Part shown: positions 16,745 to 25,142 of the stretch, piece by piece | Layout: every line of letters begins with the position of its first letter | Position numbering within the stretch: position 1 is the first letter of the stretch | Assembly (NCBI GenBank): GCA_963717195.1 | Contig: CAVQVR010000021.1 | Location: forward strand, 1,054,001 to 1,118,000 | DNA: 64,000 bases | Source of the DNA: JACDAE01 sp963717195 | GTDB taxonomy: Bacteria > Chloroflexota > Ktedonobacteria > Ktedonobacterales > Ktedonobacteraceae | Direction: 5' to 3' | Translations under genes and position numbers: made by a program | Notes under the pieces: generated by a model | Told to the model about the DNA's origin: nothing | What the model saw: only the letters and a program-made list of their open reading frames with translations | The model's database searches: none

Positions 16745-17515
16745 CTACTCTCCTTGTGCACGCGTAGTGGTAGCCGCAGGGGTGGGCACGAACTTATAAC
16801 CGACTCCCCACACGGTCTGGATGTGATGTGGTGCACCCACGGAGGCTTCTAATTTTTTACGGAGAGTGCCTATATGTACATCAACAGTACGACCATCGCC
16901 AAGATAGGTATAGCCCCAGACTTGGTTCAACAGAGACTCACGCGTAAAGACACGGTCTGGACTTGATGCCAGTGTTACCAGCAGATCAAACTCTTTGACC
17001 GTAAGTGTGATCACCTCTCCATTCACCATCACTCTGCGAGCTGGTATATTGATGATGAGGCCGCCAAAGCGCAGCTCTTCGTTGTTGGCTTTTCCTTTCT
17101 CATCCTCTTCCTGAGAACTATTCTGGCGCGTTTCCTGGGAGCCGGTGGAATTGGACGTGCTACTCCTGCGCAGGATAGCCTTGACTCTGCTCACCAGTTC
17201 ACGTGGGCTGAATGGTTTTACAAGATAGTCATCGGCTCCTGACTCCAGCCCTGCGATGCGATCTTCTTCACCCTGGCGTGCTGTTAGCATGAGTATCGGT
17301 GTGTCGGCCCATGCACGGATACGGCGGCAGACCTCCATTCCGTCGAGTGCTGGCAACATGAGGTCAAGAATAACCATGTCTGGATGCTCGCGTGCATGTA
17401 ACTCTAAACCAGCGACGCCATCGGCAGCACTGACAACAGTATACCCGGCCTGTTCCAGATAAAGTCGGATGACCTGGGCGATATTTGCTTCATCTTCGAT
17501 AATGAGAATTTTCAT
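16745..17515 (-). CDS. OmpR/PhoB-family response regulator
   Basis: Receiver domain (about residues 1-118) with acidic pocket EDE near the start, phospho-acceptor Asp in VILDLMLPALDG and Lys in VKPFSPREL. A hydrophilic linker of ~35 residues rich in Ser, Glu and Lys is longer than usual. The C-terminal winged-helix domain (LTVKEFDLLVTLASSP ... GDGRTVDVHIGTLRKKL ... VWGVGYKF) binds DNA. ATG at 17515 (MKILIIEDE) is the family-typical start; an in-frame GTG at 17536 adds seven residues. First gene of the pair with the kinase. Confidence 0.93.
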   Translation of the reverse strand: MKILIIEDEANIAQVIRLYLEQAGYTVVSAADGVAGLELHAREHPDMVILDLMLPALDGMEVCRRIRAWADTPILMLTARQGEEDRIAGLESGADDYLVKPFSPRELVSRVKAILRRSSTSNSTGSQETRQNSSQEEDEKGKANNEELRFGGLIINIPARRVMVNGEVITLTVKEFDLLVTLASSPDRVFTRESLLNQVWGYTYLGDGRTVDVHIGTLRKKLEASVGAPHHIQTVWGVGYKFVPTPAATTTRAQGE

Positions 17516-17671
17516 GATGTTTTTACCAGTATGCACTATTTCGTTCTCTATTGTATCATGTTTTAGTCTACTCTTTGCCCATCAAAAAAATGATAGGAAT
17601 TTGTAAAATGTTTGTATACCGTAAGAGGAAGAGCTAATAGAGATGCCTTGATCAAAGTATCTCTCATCAGA

Positions 17672-18247
17672 TTATACCATCACTTTCAGTAAGCCCAGGC
17701 GTTCTAGTGCCAGATAGGCTGCTGCAATCTGGCCAGGAACGGCAAATTCTCCCTTGTGAATTAATTCCAGCAGTTCCGCTGGCGTAACCAGGAAGTTTTC
17801 AATGACTTCTCCAGGATCAATTTTCTGTGTGCCTGTTTTACGCACGTTGTGAGCGATATACCACCAGATCTCTGTCTTTGCCCCTGAAGGGTTGGCCAGC
17901 ATGTGTGAAAGAAACTCCATCTGCTCGGGCGTTGTACTGCAGCCAGTCTCTTCCATTAGTTCACGGTGAGCTGTCAGCACTGGATTCTCCTCGTCATCGT
18001 CAATACCTCCAGCGGGAAATTCTAGAACTTCAAGACCAATACCGTGTTTATATTGCTTATTAATGATGAAACGGCCATCTTCAGTAATTGGAACGATGCC
18101 CACCCAGCCACGATTCTCGATGATATAGTAATCTGGCACGATGCTCCCATCTGGCAATTCTACCTGCTCACGGCGCACTTTTAAATGTACCGCGTTGAGT
18201 ACACGTTCAGAAGAGAGGATTTTCCAGGGGCGTTCTTTTGCTGTCAT
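17672..18247 (-). CDS. Nudix hydrolase, ADP-ribose pyrophosphatase-like
   Basis: A 191-aa protein with a complete Nudix box GX5EX7REUXEEXGU (GIDDDEENPVLTAHRELMEETGC, about residues 80-102). The N-terminal part (VELPDGSIVPDYYIIENRGWVGIVPI) resembles ADP-ribose/ADP-sugar pyrophosphatases, which form domain-swapped dimers. It probably hydrolyses ADP-ribose or a related nucleoside diphosphate derivative. ATG at 18247. Separated from TlyA by repeat sequence. Confidence 0.88.
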   Translation of the reverse strand: MTAKERPWKILSSERVLNAVHLKVRREQVELPDGSIVPDYYIIENRGWVGIVPITEDGRFIINKQYKHGIGLEVLEFPAGGIDDDEENPVLTAHRELMEETGCSTTPEQMEFLSHMLANPSGAKTEIWWYIAHNVRKTGTQKIDPGEVIENFLVTPAELLELIHKGEFAVPGQIAAAYLALERLGLLKVMV

Positions 18248-18285
18248 AAATTCTTCTACCTGCTTACTATGTTTTATTGTACGGT

Positions 18286-18354
18286 TGTAGGGGCGCGATT
18301 TGTAGGAGCGCGATTTATAAGCCCGTGAGATTTATAACTCGTGATTTATAACCC
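18286..18354. repeat. Dispersed GTAGGGGC / TTTATAAGCCC repeat
   Basis: Two successive partial copies of GTAGGGGCGCGATTT, then TTTATAAGCCCGTGAGA and two more TTTATAA units. Matches sequence at 19140-19183, 6938-6951 and 60074-60134. It overlaps the last codons of tlyA, so the TlyA C-terminus is read through it. Confidence 0.65.
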
Positions 18355-19108
18355 CACTCTGAAATCCGAGCAAAAAAAGAAATTCGCGATTGCCGTCTCG
18401 TCCAAGAATAGGTGATGCTGCGCTATTCTGTACAGAAAAAGGAGTATGTTGGAGTATCCATTCCTGTAGATCACGCTGGACACGGCTATGGACTGTAGGA
18501 TCAGTAATGACGCCACTACCTCGATCAACTTCAGCCTTGCCCGCCTCGAACTGTGGCTTGACTAGAGCCACGATCCAGATCTCCGGTGTATGCACAAGGA
18601 GCGGGACTAGGGCGGGAAGTACTAGCCGTAACGAGATAAAGGAAACATCGATTACCGCGCATTGGATCGGCTCTGGCAGGCTAGTAAGGTGACGGATGTT
18701 TGTCCGTTCCATAACAATAACACGGGGATCATTGCGTAGTTCCCATGCCAGTTGACCATGTCCAACATCAACTGCGTAAACACGTCTGGCCCCACGCTCT
18801 AATAAAACCTGTGTAAATCCGCCAGTTGAAGCCCCAACATCGATAGCCACAAGATCAGCCGGGTTTAATTGAAAAGTGTCGAGTGCTTTTTCGAGCTTCA
18901 GACCGCCACGACTGACATACTTTAGTTCAGGTGAGACATCGGCTATACGGCAGGCCGCGTCAAGTGGCACCTGTGTTCCAGCTTTATCGACCATGCGCTC
19001 TCCTACATAAACCTGTCCAGCCATAATTAGCGCCTGTGCTCGCTCACGACTGGGAGCCAATCCACGTCTTACCAGCGCCACATCCAACCGCTCTTTGTTT
19101 GTTGCCAT
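18332..19108 (-). CDS. tlyA: TlyA-family rRNA 2'-O-methyltransferase
   Basis: A 258-aa protein: N-terminal S4 RNA-binding domain (LDVALVRRGLAPSRERAQALIMAGQVYV, about residues 8-35) followed by an FtsJ-like methyltransferase fold with SAM motif VAIDVGASTGGFTQVLL (about 89-105) and the KPQFE segment (about 182-186). TlyA proteins methylate ribose in 16S and/or 23S rRNA; many are labelled haemolysins. ATG at 19108. The C-terminal residues are encoded by the dispersed intergenic repeat at 18332-18354, so the natural end may be slightly variable. Confidence 0.9.
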   Translation of the reverse strand: MATNKERLDVALVRRGLAPSRERAQALIMAGQVYVGERMVDKAGTQVPLDAACRIADVSPELKYVSRGGLKLEKALDTFQLNPADLVAIDVGASTGGFTQVLLERGARRVYAVDVGHGQLAWELRNDPRVIVMERTNIRHLTSLPEPIQCAVIDVSFISLRLVLPALVPLLVHTPEIWIVALVKPQFEAGKAEVDRGSGVITDPTVHSRVQRDLQEWILQHTPFSVQNSAASPILGRDGNREFLFLLGFQSGVINHEL

Positions 19109-19139
19109 AATTCTGCTACCTTAACACAATATCATTTCT

Positions 19140-19183
19140 TGTAGGGGCGCGATTTATAAGCCCGTGCCGATTTATAAATCCCT
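19140..19183. repeat. Dispersed GTAGGGGC / TTTATAAGCCC repeat
   Basis: TGTAGGGGCGCGATTTATAA followed by GCCCGTGCCGATTTATAAATCCC, nearly identical in its first 26 bases to part of 18286-18330. Lies between tlyA and the ROK kinase. Confidence 0.7.
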
Positions 19184-19187
19184 CCTC

Positions 19188-20252
19188 TTACAAGTTGTAG
19201 TAAATAAGAGCTCCCGCGCCGATGAGCCCCACATCATTACCCAGTTTTGCTGTTACAATCCGCACTGTTTCTCGTGGCACGCGCATTGTCCGTGTTGCGA
19301 CGATGTGGAGAGCAGGTTCTAAGAGCAAATCTCCTACCTGGGTGACGCCGCCTCCCAGGATAATAATTTCCGGGTTAAAAATATGGATTATATCTACCAG
19401 TCCAACGCCCAGAGCCTCTGCAGCTCTGTTGATAATTTTACGAGCGAGAGGAATGCCAGCCCTGGCAGCCTCAGCGACAATACGTGTATTCACATGCAGA
19501 GGCGTAATTGAGTTCATTTCATTATCGATAGGCGTATTTGCTGCCTTGTCATGCTCAGGATGTGCAAAGGCGAAAGTGAGCAGTTCATCGCCCTTTCCCA
19601 TGGCAATAGCTTCATTTGCCTGTCGTGCAATGGCCGTACCGGAAGCAATATATTCCAGGCAGCCGATATTGCCACAATTGCAGCGTTCTCCACGCCAGTC
19701 AATCGTGATATGCCCCAGTTCTCCCGCTATTCCAGTAGCACCATCCAGAATTCTGCCCTCGCTGATTATTCCACCACCAATACCTGTACTGATTGTGAGG
19801 TAGACCAGCTCTGTACAATTCTGACCCGCCCCAAACATGTATTCTCCCAGTGCTCCGGCATTGGCATCATTTTCAAGAAAAATGGGGAGGGAAAATTCTT
19901 TGCTGAAAAGGTCGCGCAAAGGGACATTATTCCAGCCAGGTAAATTAGGGGGATCAAACACAACTCCCGTACGCGCGTTCAGCGGGCCAGGAGCTCCGAT
20001 CCCGATACCCGCGATCTGATCGGGCATAACCTGCGCCTGCGTGATAGCTTGTCGTACAGCCTGGAACATATGTGGAATGACACGCTCAGGCGTAGGATTC
20101 TCGCCCGTAAGTAATCCTACACGTGAAATAAGTGTTGCGCCCTGTAGTACTGCTGCACGCAACTGGGTTCCTCCCAGGTCTACACCAACAACAAGAGGAA
20201 GTTTATCTTTATGTGTAAACTGATCCTTAATGCCGCCGTTTTCTTCTCTCAT
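19188..20252 (-). CDS. ROK-family sugar kinase (glucokinase-like)
   Basis: Phosphorylates a hexose, probably glucose, using ATP. ATP-binding DxGGT motif (VGVDLGGTQLRAAV, about residues 24-37), sugar-binding ENDANAGALGE, and ROK signature with the zinc motif CNCGNIGCLE. The C-terminal IILGGGV and IGAGALI motifs complete the actin-like fold. ATG at 20252 has GAGAGG at good spacing; a TTG at 20267 is less likely. About 350 aa, slightly longer than typical glucokinases owing to a polar insertion near residues 230-250 (HPEHDKAANTPID). Confidence 0.9.
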   Translation of the reverse strand: MREENGGIKDQFTHKDKLPLVVGVDLGGTQLRAAVLQGATLISRVGLLTGENPTPERVIPHMFQAVRQAITQAQVMPDQIAGIGIGAPGPLNARTGVVFDPPNLPGWNNVPLRDLFSKEFSLPIFLENDANAGALGEYMFGAGQNCTELVYLTISTGIGGGIISEGRILDGATGIAGELGHITIDWRGERCNCGNIGCLEYIASGTAIARQANEAIAMGKGDELLTFAFAHPEHDKAANTPIDNEMNSITPLHVNTRIVAEAARAGIPLARKIINRAAEALGVGLVDIIHIFNPEIIILGGGVTQVGDLLLEPALHIVATRTMRVPRETVRIVTAKLGNDVGLIGAGALIYYNL

Positions 20253-20560
20253 AAGCCAGCCTCTCAAGTAGTTTCCTTTATTATGTAATATTCACGCGTG
20301 GATCGTATAGGAGAAGGTGATAGCCTCTCTTTTCAGCGCGTCCCTGTCTGGAAAAAGTATACATGAGGAAGCCAGGTCGGTCAATTGATACTACCATAGA
20401 GTATAGTTTACTTCTTAGCATTTTTATGAAGTAAGTTGAGTATTAAATACATTTTAATACGTATTAATAATGATATTTTTTGAAAAACATGGTAATAGAG
20501 TTACTGAATTGAAGAATAGAAGTTACAGAATATAGAAAGATAATTTTGTGAGGTGGGCGG
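20253..20560. promoter_or_regulatory. Divergent intergenic region with a 14-bp palindrome
   Basis: About 300 bp between the ROK kinase and the glycan cluster. The right half is very AT-rich and contains the perfect palindrome TTAATACGTATTAA (20454-20467), a candidate operator for the glycan operon. No other feature was recognised. Confidence 0.4.
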
Positions 20561-21616
20561 ATGAGTGAAGTTAAGTGTCTATCTGTAATTGTTCCTTTAT
20601 ATAATGAAGAAGAGAATATTTCACCTCTTCATCGACATCTTGAGAGTTGCTTAAACAATTGTAAGTGGACTTACGAGATCATCTACGTTGATGATGGTAG
20701 TACTGATGCAACGTTTTCGGAATTGCAAGGTGTAATGCGAGAGAATCCGTGCGTACGTATTGTGCAGTTGAGTCGTAATTTTGGGCAAACTGCAGCTATA
20801 AGTGCAGGAATAGCCCATAGTAACGGCGCAATTTTGATATTTATGGATGGTGATCTGCAGAACGATCCGCAGGATATTCCCCGTTTGCTTAAGAAGTTAG
20901 AGGAAGGGTATGACGTTGTTAGTGGTTGGCGTAGACAGCGTCAGGATGCTCGTTTCAGGCGCAAACTTCCCTCCTGGGCAGCCAATCGTCTCATTTCCTG
21001 GGTCACAGGAGTCCATCTGCATGATTTTGGTTGCACCCTGAAAGCATATCGACGAGAGATTTTTCAGCATGTTCGCCTGTATGGAGAGATGCATCGCTTC
21101 CTTCCTGCCTATGCCGCGCTCTACGGAGCAAGAATAGCGGAGCTAGAAGTGGCTCATTATCCGCGTCGTTTTGGGAGTTCCAAATATGGTATCTCACGCA
21201 CCGTACGCGTAGTTCTGGATCTATTAAGGCTAAAGTTTCAGGCGTCCTTTGATACGAAACCAATGCATGGCTTTGGTATACCGGGACTGTTATGGCTATT
21301 ACTGAGCCTTGTTTGTTTTCTTTTCGCCTCTCTTTCCAGGCTCAGGTCTTACAAACGAGACATAAAGTACTCATCATCGGCAAGCTCGAATGGCATAATG
21401 TGCCTGGGTTTCGGGAGTATATGCGTGTTTATAGGGCTGCTTGGCGAGTTGGTGATGCGCATTTATTATGAAACTCAAGGTCGAAAACCTTATGTGGTAA
21501 GAAAAGTTATTCCCCCTTTTCATTTCTATCCATCACCGAATGCATCAAAGTGGAAGAGTTTTGCAACTGATATGGTGGAAAATGCGAGTGAAGCCATTAT
21601 GAAGCAGGAGCTATAA
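20561..21616 (+). CDS. GT2 glycosyltransferase (polyprenyl-phosphate sugar transferase type)
   Basis: A 351-aa protein with a cytoplasmic GT-A domain: VIVPLYNEEENI (about residues 9-20), YVDDGSTDAT, RNFGQTAAISAGI, and the DxD-type DGDLQNDP. Two C-terminal transmembrane helices (about 238-258 and 280-305). This is the arrangement of ArnC/GtrB/DPM1-like enzymes that transfer a sugar from a nucleotide sugar to undecaprenyl phosphate. ATG at 20561 behind GAGGTGG. First gene of the seven-gene glycan cluster; the next gene starts after 1 bp. Confidence 0.88.
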   Translation: MSEVKCLSVIVPLYNEEENISPLHRHLESCLNNCKWTYEIIYVDDGSTDATFSELQGVMRENPCVRIVQLSRNFGQTAAISAGIAHSNGAILIFMDGDLQNDPQDIPRLLKKLEEGYDVVSGWRRQRQDARFRRKLPSWAANRLISWVTGVHLHDFGCTLKAYRREIFQHVRLYGEMHRFLPAYAALYGARIAELEVAHYPRRFGSSKYGISRTVRVVLDLLRLKFQASFDTKPMHGFGIPGLLWLLLSLVCFLFASLSRLRSYKRDIKYSSSASSNGIMCLGFGSICVFIGLLGELVMRIYYETQGRKPYVVRKVIPPFHFYPSPNASKWKSFATDMVENASEAIMKQEL

Positions 21617-21617
21617 T

Positions 21618-22775
21618 ATGCGTATTTTGATGGTTGCCCCTCAACCTTTTTTTGAACCGCGAGGTGCGCCGTTATGTGTCTATCAGCATATAAAGGCGCT
21701 TGTTATACTGGGCTATGAGGTTGATCTGGTGACGTATTCCTTTGGCAAAGATGTTGATTTGCCCGGCTTAAAAATCTATCGCACTCCTGGTATACCTTTT
21801 ATCAAAAGCGTAAAACCTGGGTTCTCTTTGGCCAAGTTTCCACTGGACCTGCTCGTTTTACTAACTGTTTTATGGAGGTTATGTATGGGCCGTTATCGCT
21901 ACCTCCATACGCACGAGGAAGCAGCTTTGATAGGTGTACTACTTGCGCCTCTCTTTGGTTGTAAGCATCTCTATTACATGCATTGCGATCTCTCTCAATT
22001 GGTGCCCTTGTATATGAGGCGCTTTGTTCTCGCAGTACAGACATATATAGCACGCAAAGCCAATGCTATCGTTGCTTTTTATCCTGAAGTCACATCGACT
22101 GCCAGACGAATAGCACCTGAGCAATGTATTCATACGCTTTTGCCATTCCCTATTGATGATGGATTCCCACCTGCATGTGAAGAGGATGTTGTCCGCTTGC
22201 GCCGCTTATGGAATCTTGGAACAGGTCCAGTTTTGCTCTATACTGGAACGCTAGAGCGCTATCAAGGCCTGGAACTGTTGCTACAGAGCGTATGCACTGT
22301 ACATGCCAGTTTTCCAGAGGCCCGTTATGTAATTGTGGGTGGGAATAATGTTCAGGTAAAGCAACTCAAGCTGCTTGCACAGAAACTTGGTATCCTGGAT
22401 ACTATACGTTTTACTGGTCAGCGTCCTCAGGAGGAGATGCCGCACTATATGGCCCTGGCTGATATAGTGCTCAGTCCTCGAAGTGAAGGAACTCATGTAC
22501 CTCTCAAGGTCTATACTTATCTGCACTCCGGTAAAGCCATTCTGGCTACAAACATTCTTTCCCATACTCAAATACTCACTTCTAATCTGGCCTTGCTGGT
22601 TTCCCCTACAGCAGAAGGATTGGCACAGGGCGCATTGACGCTGTTACGGGATCCCGAACGCGCCTGTGAACTGGGAAGATATAGTCAGGACTTTGCGCGA
22701 GAGCACTATACCTGGTCCGTGTTTTTAGAGAAAAGTCGCCAAATTCATGACGAGTTTATATCTCTGGCGCAATAA
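21618..22775 (+). CDS. GT4-family glycosyltransferase
   Basis: A 385-aa GT-B protein. The N-terminal half begins MRILMVAPQPFFEPRGAP, the glycine/proline-rich acceptor loop typical of GT4. The C-terminal half has VLLYTGTLERYQGLELLL, RYVIVGG, and the donor-binding E-x7-E region SPRSEGTHVPLKVYTYL. It is expected to add a sugar to a lipid-linked precursor. Its ribosome-binding site (AGGAG) lies in the end of the preceding gene, which suggests coupling. Confidence 0.88.
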   Translation: MRILMVAPQPFFEPRGAPLCVYQHIKALVILGYEVDLVTYSFGKDVDLPGLKIYRTPGIPFIKSVKPGFSLAKFPLDLLVLLTVLWRLCMGRYRYLHTHEEAALIGVLLAPLFGCKHLYYMHCDLSQLVPLYMRRFVLAVQTYIARKANAIVAFYPEVTSTARRIAPEQCIHTLLPFPIDDGFPPACEEDVVRLRRLWNLGTGPVLLYTGTLERYQGLELLLQSVCTVHASFPEARYVIVGGNNVQVKQLKLLAQKLGILDTIRFTGQRPQEEMPHYMALADIVLSPRSEGTHVPLKVYTYLHSGKAILATNILSHTQILTSNLALLVSPTAEGLAQGALTLLRDPERACELGRYSQDFAREHYTWSVFLEKSRQIHDEFISLAQ

Positions 22776-22829
22776 TCTGGTCGCTATTGTCAAATGACGT
22801 GTTGATATCAAGTGGAGGAGGAATATCTT

Positions 22830-23795
22830 ATGCGCTGCCTGGTGACTGGCGTTGCCGGTTTTATTGGCTCTCATATTGCCGAACGCCTGCTGGCTGACGG
22901 CCACGAAGTTTGCGGTATTGATAACTTTATTGACTACTATCCACGCCGGATCAAAGAAAACAATTTGCACACAATACGCTTCAATCAGCGTTTTTCCTTC
23001 GTTGAGGGTGACCTGTTGACGATGGATCTCTCCCCATATTGTGATAACGTGGATTGGATTTTTCATCAAGCGGCTCAGCCGGGCGTACGCGCAAGTTGGG
23101 GAAACGACTTTGCCCGTTATGTAGAGTGTAATGTGTTGATCACGCATCGCTTGCTTGACCTGGCGTTGCGCAAAGATATCAAACGTTTTGTGTATGCCTC
23201 CTCATCCTCTGTTTATGGAGATATCAATGTGCTTCCTCTGAGCGAGTCTACTCTGCCTCGCCCTTTTTCTCCCTATGGAGTAACGAAACTGGCTGCAGAA
23301 CACCTATGTAAACTGTATTATGAGAATTTCAAGCTGGCGACGGTCTCCCTTCGTTACTTTACCGTCTATGGACCACGTCAACGGCCCGATATGGCCTTCC
23401 ATCGTTTCTGCAAGGCCATCATCGAACAACAGCCTATCTGCATTTATGGGAATGGTGAACAGACGCGTGATTTTACCTACGTTTCGGATGTTGTTGAGGC
23501 TAACTTATTGGCTGCAACCAGTGAACGTGCCATCGGTAAGGTTATCAACATCTCTGGTGGAGCACGCGCTTCTCTACACGAGGTAATACATCTGCTACAA
23601 GAGATCAGCGGTTTGTCTGTCGCAGTAACCTTTGGTAATAAACAGTATGGAGACGTGCAACATACTTGTGCATCTACTACTCGTGCTGAGCAGGTACTCG
23701 ATTATCATCCAGTAGTCCTCTTGCGTGAAGGGCTTATCAGAGAATTTCAGAGCATGCTTTCTTTATACGGAGATGGAAAGGCAATTCCGGTTTAA
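22830..23795 (+). CDS. NAD-dependent nucleotide-sugar epimerase/dehydratase (SDR)
   Basis: A 321-aa extended SDR. GVAGFIGSHIAERLL gives the GxxGxxG NAD site (about residues 6-13). The active site is SSSSVYG plus YGVTK (Tyr-x3-Lys, about 148-152). The sugar-nucleotide binding region YGPRQRPDMAFHRF and RDFTYVSDVV match UDP-glucose/UDP-glucuronate 4-epimerases. It probably supplies an epimerised UDP-sugar for the neighbouring transferases. ATG at 22830 follows GGAGGAGG; an in-frame ATG at 22812 sits before that site and is unlikely. Confidence 0.88.
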   Translation: MRCLVTGVAGFIGSHIAERLLADGHEVCGIDNFIDYYPRRIKENNLHTIRFNQRFSFVEGDLLTMDLSPYCDNVDWIFHQAAQPGVRASWGNDFARYVECNVLITHRLLDLALRKDIKRFVYASSSSVYGDINVLPLSESTLPRPFSPYGVTKLAAEHLCKLYYENFKLATVSLRYFTVYGPRQRPDMAFHRFCKAIIEQQPICIYGNGEQTRDFTYVSDVVEANLLAATSERAIGKVINISGGARASLHEVIHLLQEISGLSVAVTFGNKQYGDVQHTCASTTRAEQVLDYHPVVLLREGLIREFQSMLSLYGDGKAIPV

Positions 23796-23847
23796 CTCTG
23801 CCTGGTTATTCTTGTTATACGTGTTTAGTGTGTTTGGAGGGGTAGGA

Positions 23848-24063
23848 ATGAGTATTTTTCCTCAATCTACGTTGCGTCCTAGACGACTACGAGACTATGG
23901 CGCTTTTCAGACCGATATCTCTACGCTTGATACTCTCGCGATTACAGCTATTCAGCGGCAAGATGGACGAAAAAATCATTTCCATCTGAGCCTGTCCATA
24001 ATGATTCCCAGCAGGCGATTGCGCGTTTTTCCGCATTGGCTACTCCTTCTCGGAAATCTCTGA
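23848..24063 (+). CDS. Short ORF overlapping the start of the 24036 membrane protein (possibly its displaced N-terminus)
   Basis: A 71-codon frame from ATG 23848 with an excellent ribosome-binding site (GGAGGGG). It ends at 24063, overlapping the start of the next frame by 28 bp. Its first ~27 residues (MSIFPQSTLRPRRLRDYGAF...) look like an ordinary cytoplasmic N-terminus. The next gene's frame is open from 23931 and encodes a hydrophilic Ser/Pro-rich stretch without a good start. Either this is a coupled leader ORF or one indel near 23930 separates the two parts of a single gene. Confidence 0.4.
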   Translation: MSIFPQSTLRPRRLRDYGAFQTDISTLDTLAITAIQRQDGRKNHFHLSLSIMIPSRRLRVFPHWLLLLGNL

Positions 24064-25112
24064 AACCAGGAAACAGCGTGGGAGGCAGCATTAGAGATGC
24101 ATTTCTATCACGTGCACGAAAAGCGATAACACACAAATGGCCTGGTGTGGTTATCCGCCTCTGTGTAACAATTGCTTTGCTCGTTTATCTGTTTAAATCT
24201 CTCTCGTGGCAAATAATGCTGGATGCACTGATGCATGTGCGTCCGAGCGACATGTTGGTTGGATTAGTGGTTGGGAGTAGTGCTGTTGTCTTGAGTGCGT
24301 ATCAGTGGCGTGTGTTGTTAAGCGCACAAGATATTCATTTTGATCTTGCCGATCTCATAAAACTCTATATGATTGGTATTACCGTTAGTCATTTTCTTCC
24401 TACCAGTTTTGGAGGAGATGCCTTTAAGAGTTTTTATGTTGGGCGAAAGTCACATAATGGTATTGGAGCAACTACGGCAACTATTATGTGCCGTGTGACG
24501 GGCTTTGTCGCTATGCTCATCCTGGTTTTTCCTGTACTCATAATCTTACATCAGCAGTTTCCTTTCCTCCTCACACTCTCGTTTATGCTGCTGTGTCTGT
24601 TGGGATGTGCTTTAGTTGTGGGAATGCTCTTGCTTGCACTAATACTTCCTGCACTCTCAAAAAAAAGATGGCTGCGACATCGTTTCATTGCTCGCATAGC
24701 CGATATTGGAAGTGCCATGCATCAAAGCGCTTTGATGCCCCGTCCTATATCAGGAGCGATTTTGTATGGAGCAGTTTTCTGGCTTGTTGCTATCCTCAAT
24801 TGCTATGTCTACGCAAATGCTCTGGGCATTCATGAACAACTGACCTTTTTCTTTCTAGCTGTTCCTCTGGCGGCCATTGTTGCAAGCTTGCCTGTTTCAC
24901 TGAATGGATTTGGCCTCCGCGAAGGAGCTTTTGTGTATATCCTCTCCTTTGTGCACGTGCCATCTATAACGGCTATGCTTCTGGTATTGGTGTTGGATCT
25001 ACAGACACTTTTCTTTGCATTTATTGGTAGCGGCATCTACTTTACCCTGGGTAGTGGGAGAAAAAAGAGACTCCTTGAAGGGAAGCAGCAGGAGAGAAGC
25101 AGCAGGAAGTAG
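24036..25112 (+). CDS. Lysylphosphatidylglycerol-synthase-type membrane protein (UPF0104/flippase-like)
   Basis: A ~350-aa polytopic protein with about eight transmembrane helices and the family hallmarks LYMIGITVSHFLPTSFGGDAFK (about residues 108-129) and VSLNGFGLREGAFVYIL near residue 285. Members in glycan clusters are thought to flip or modify lipid-linked glycans. The only start in this frame is a weak TTG at 24036 without a good ribosome-binding site; the frame stays open upstream to 23931, and a strong start with a ribosome-binding site lies in another frame at 23848. The true N-terminus is therefore uncertain. Confidence 0.8.
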   Translation: MATPSRKSLKPGNSVGGSIRDAFLSRARKAITHKWPGVVIRLCVTIALLVYLFKSLSWQIMLDALMHVRPSDMLVGLVVGSSAVVLSAYQWRVLLSAQDIHFDLADLIKLYMIGITVSHFLPTSFGGDAFKSFYVGRKSHNGIGATTATIMCRVTGFVAMLILVFPVLIILHQQFPFLLTLSFMLLCLLGCALVVGMLLLALILPALSKKRWLRHRFIARIADIGSAMHQSALMPRPISGAILYGAVFWLVAILNCYVYANALGIHEQLTFFFLAVPLAAIVASLPVSLNGFGLREGAFVYILSFVHVPSITAMLLVLVLDLQTLFFAFIGSGIYFTLGSGRKKRLLEGKQQERSSRK

Positions 25113-25142
25113 TTAGACTGAAAGATATGGAGATGTGTGGTG

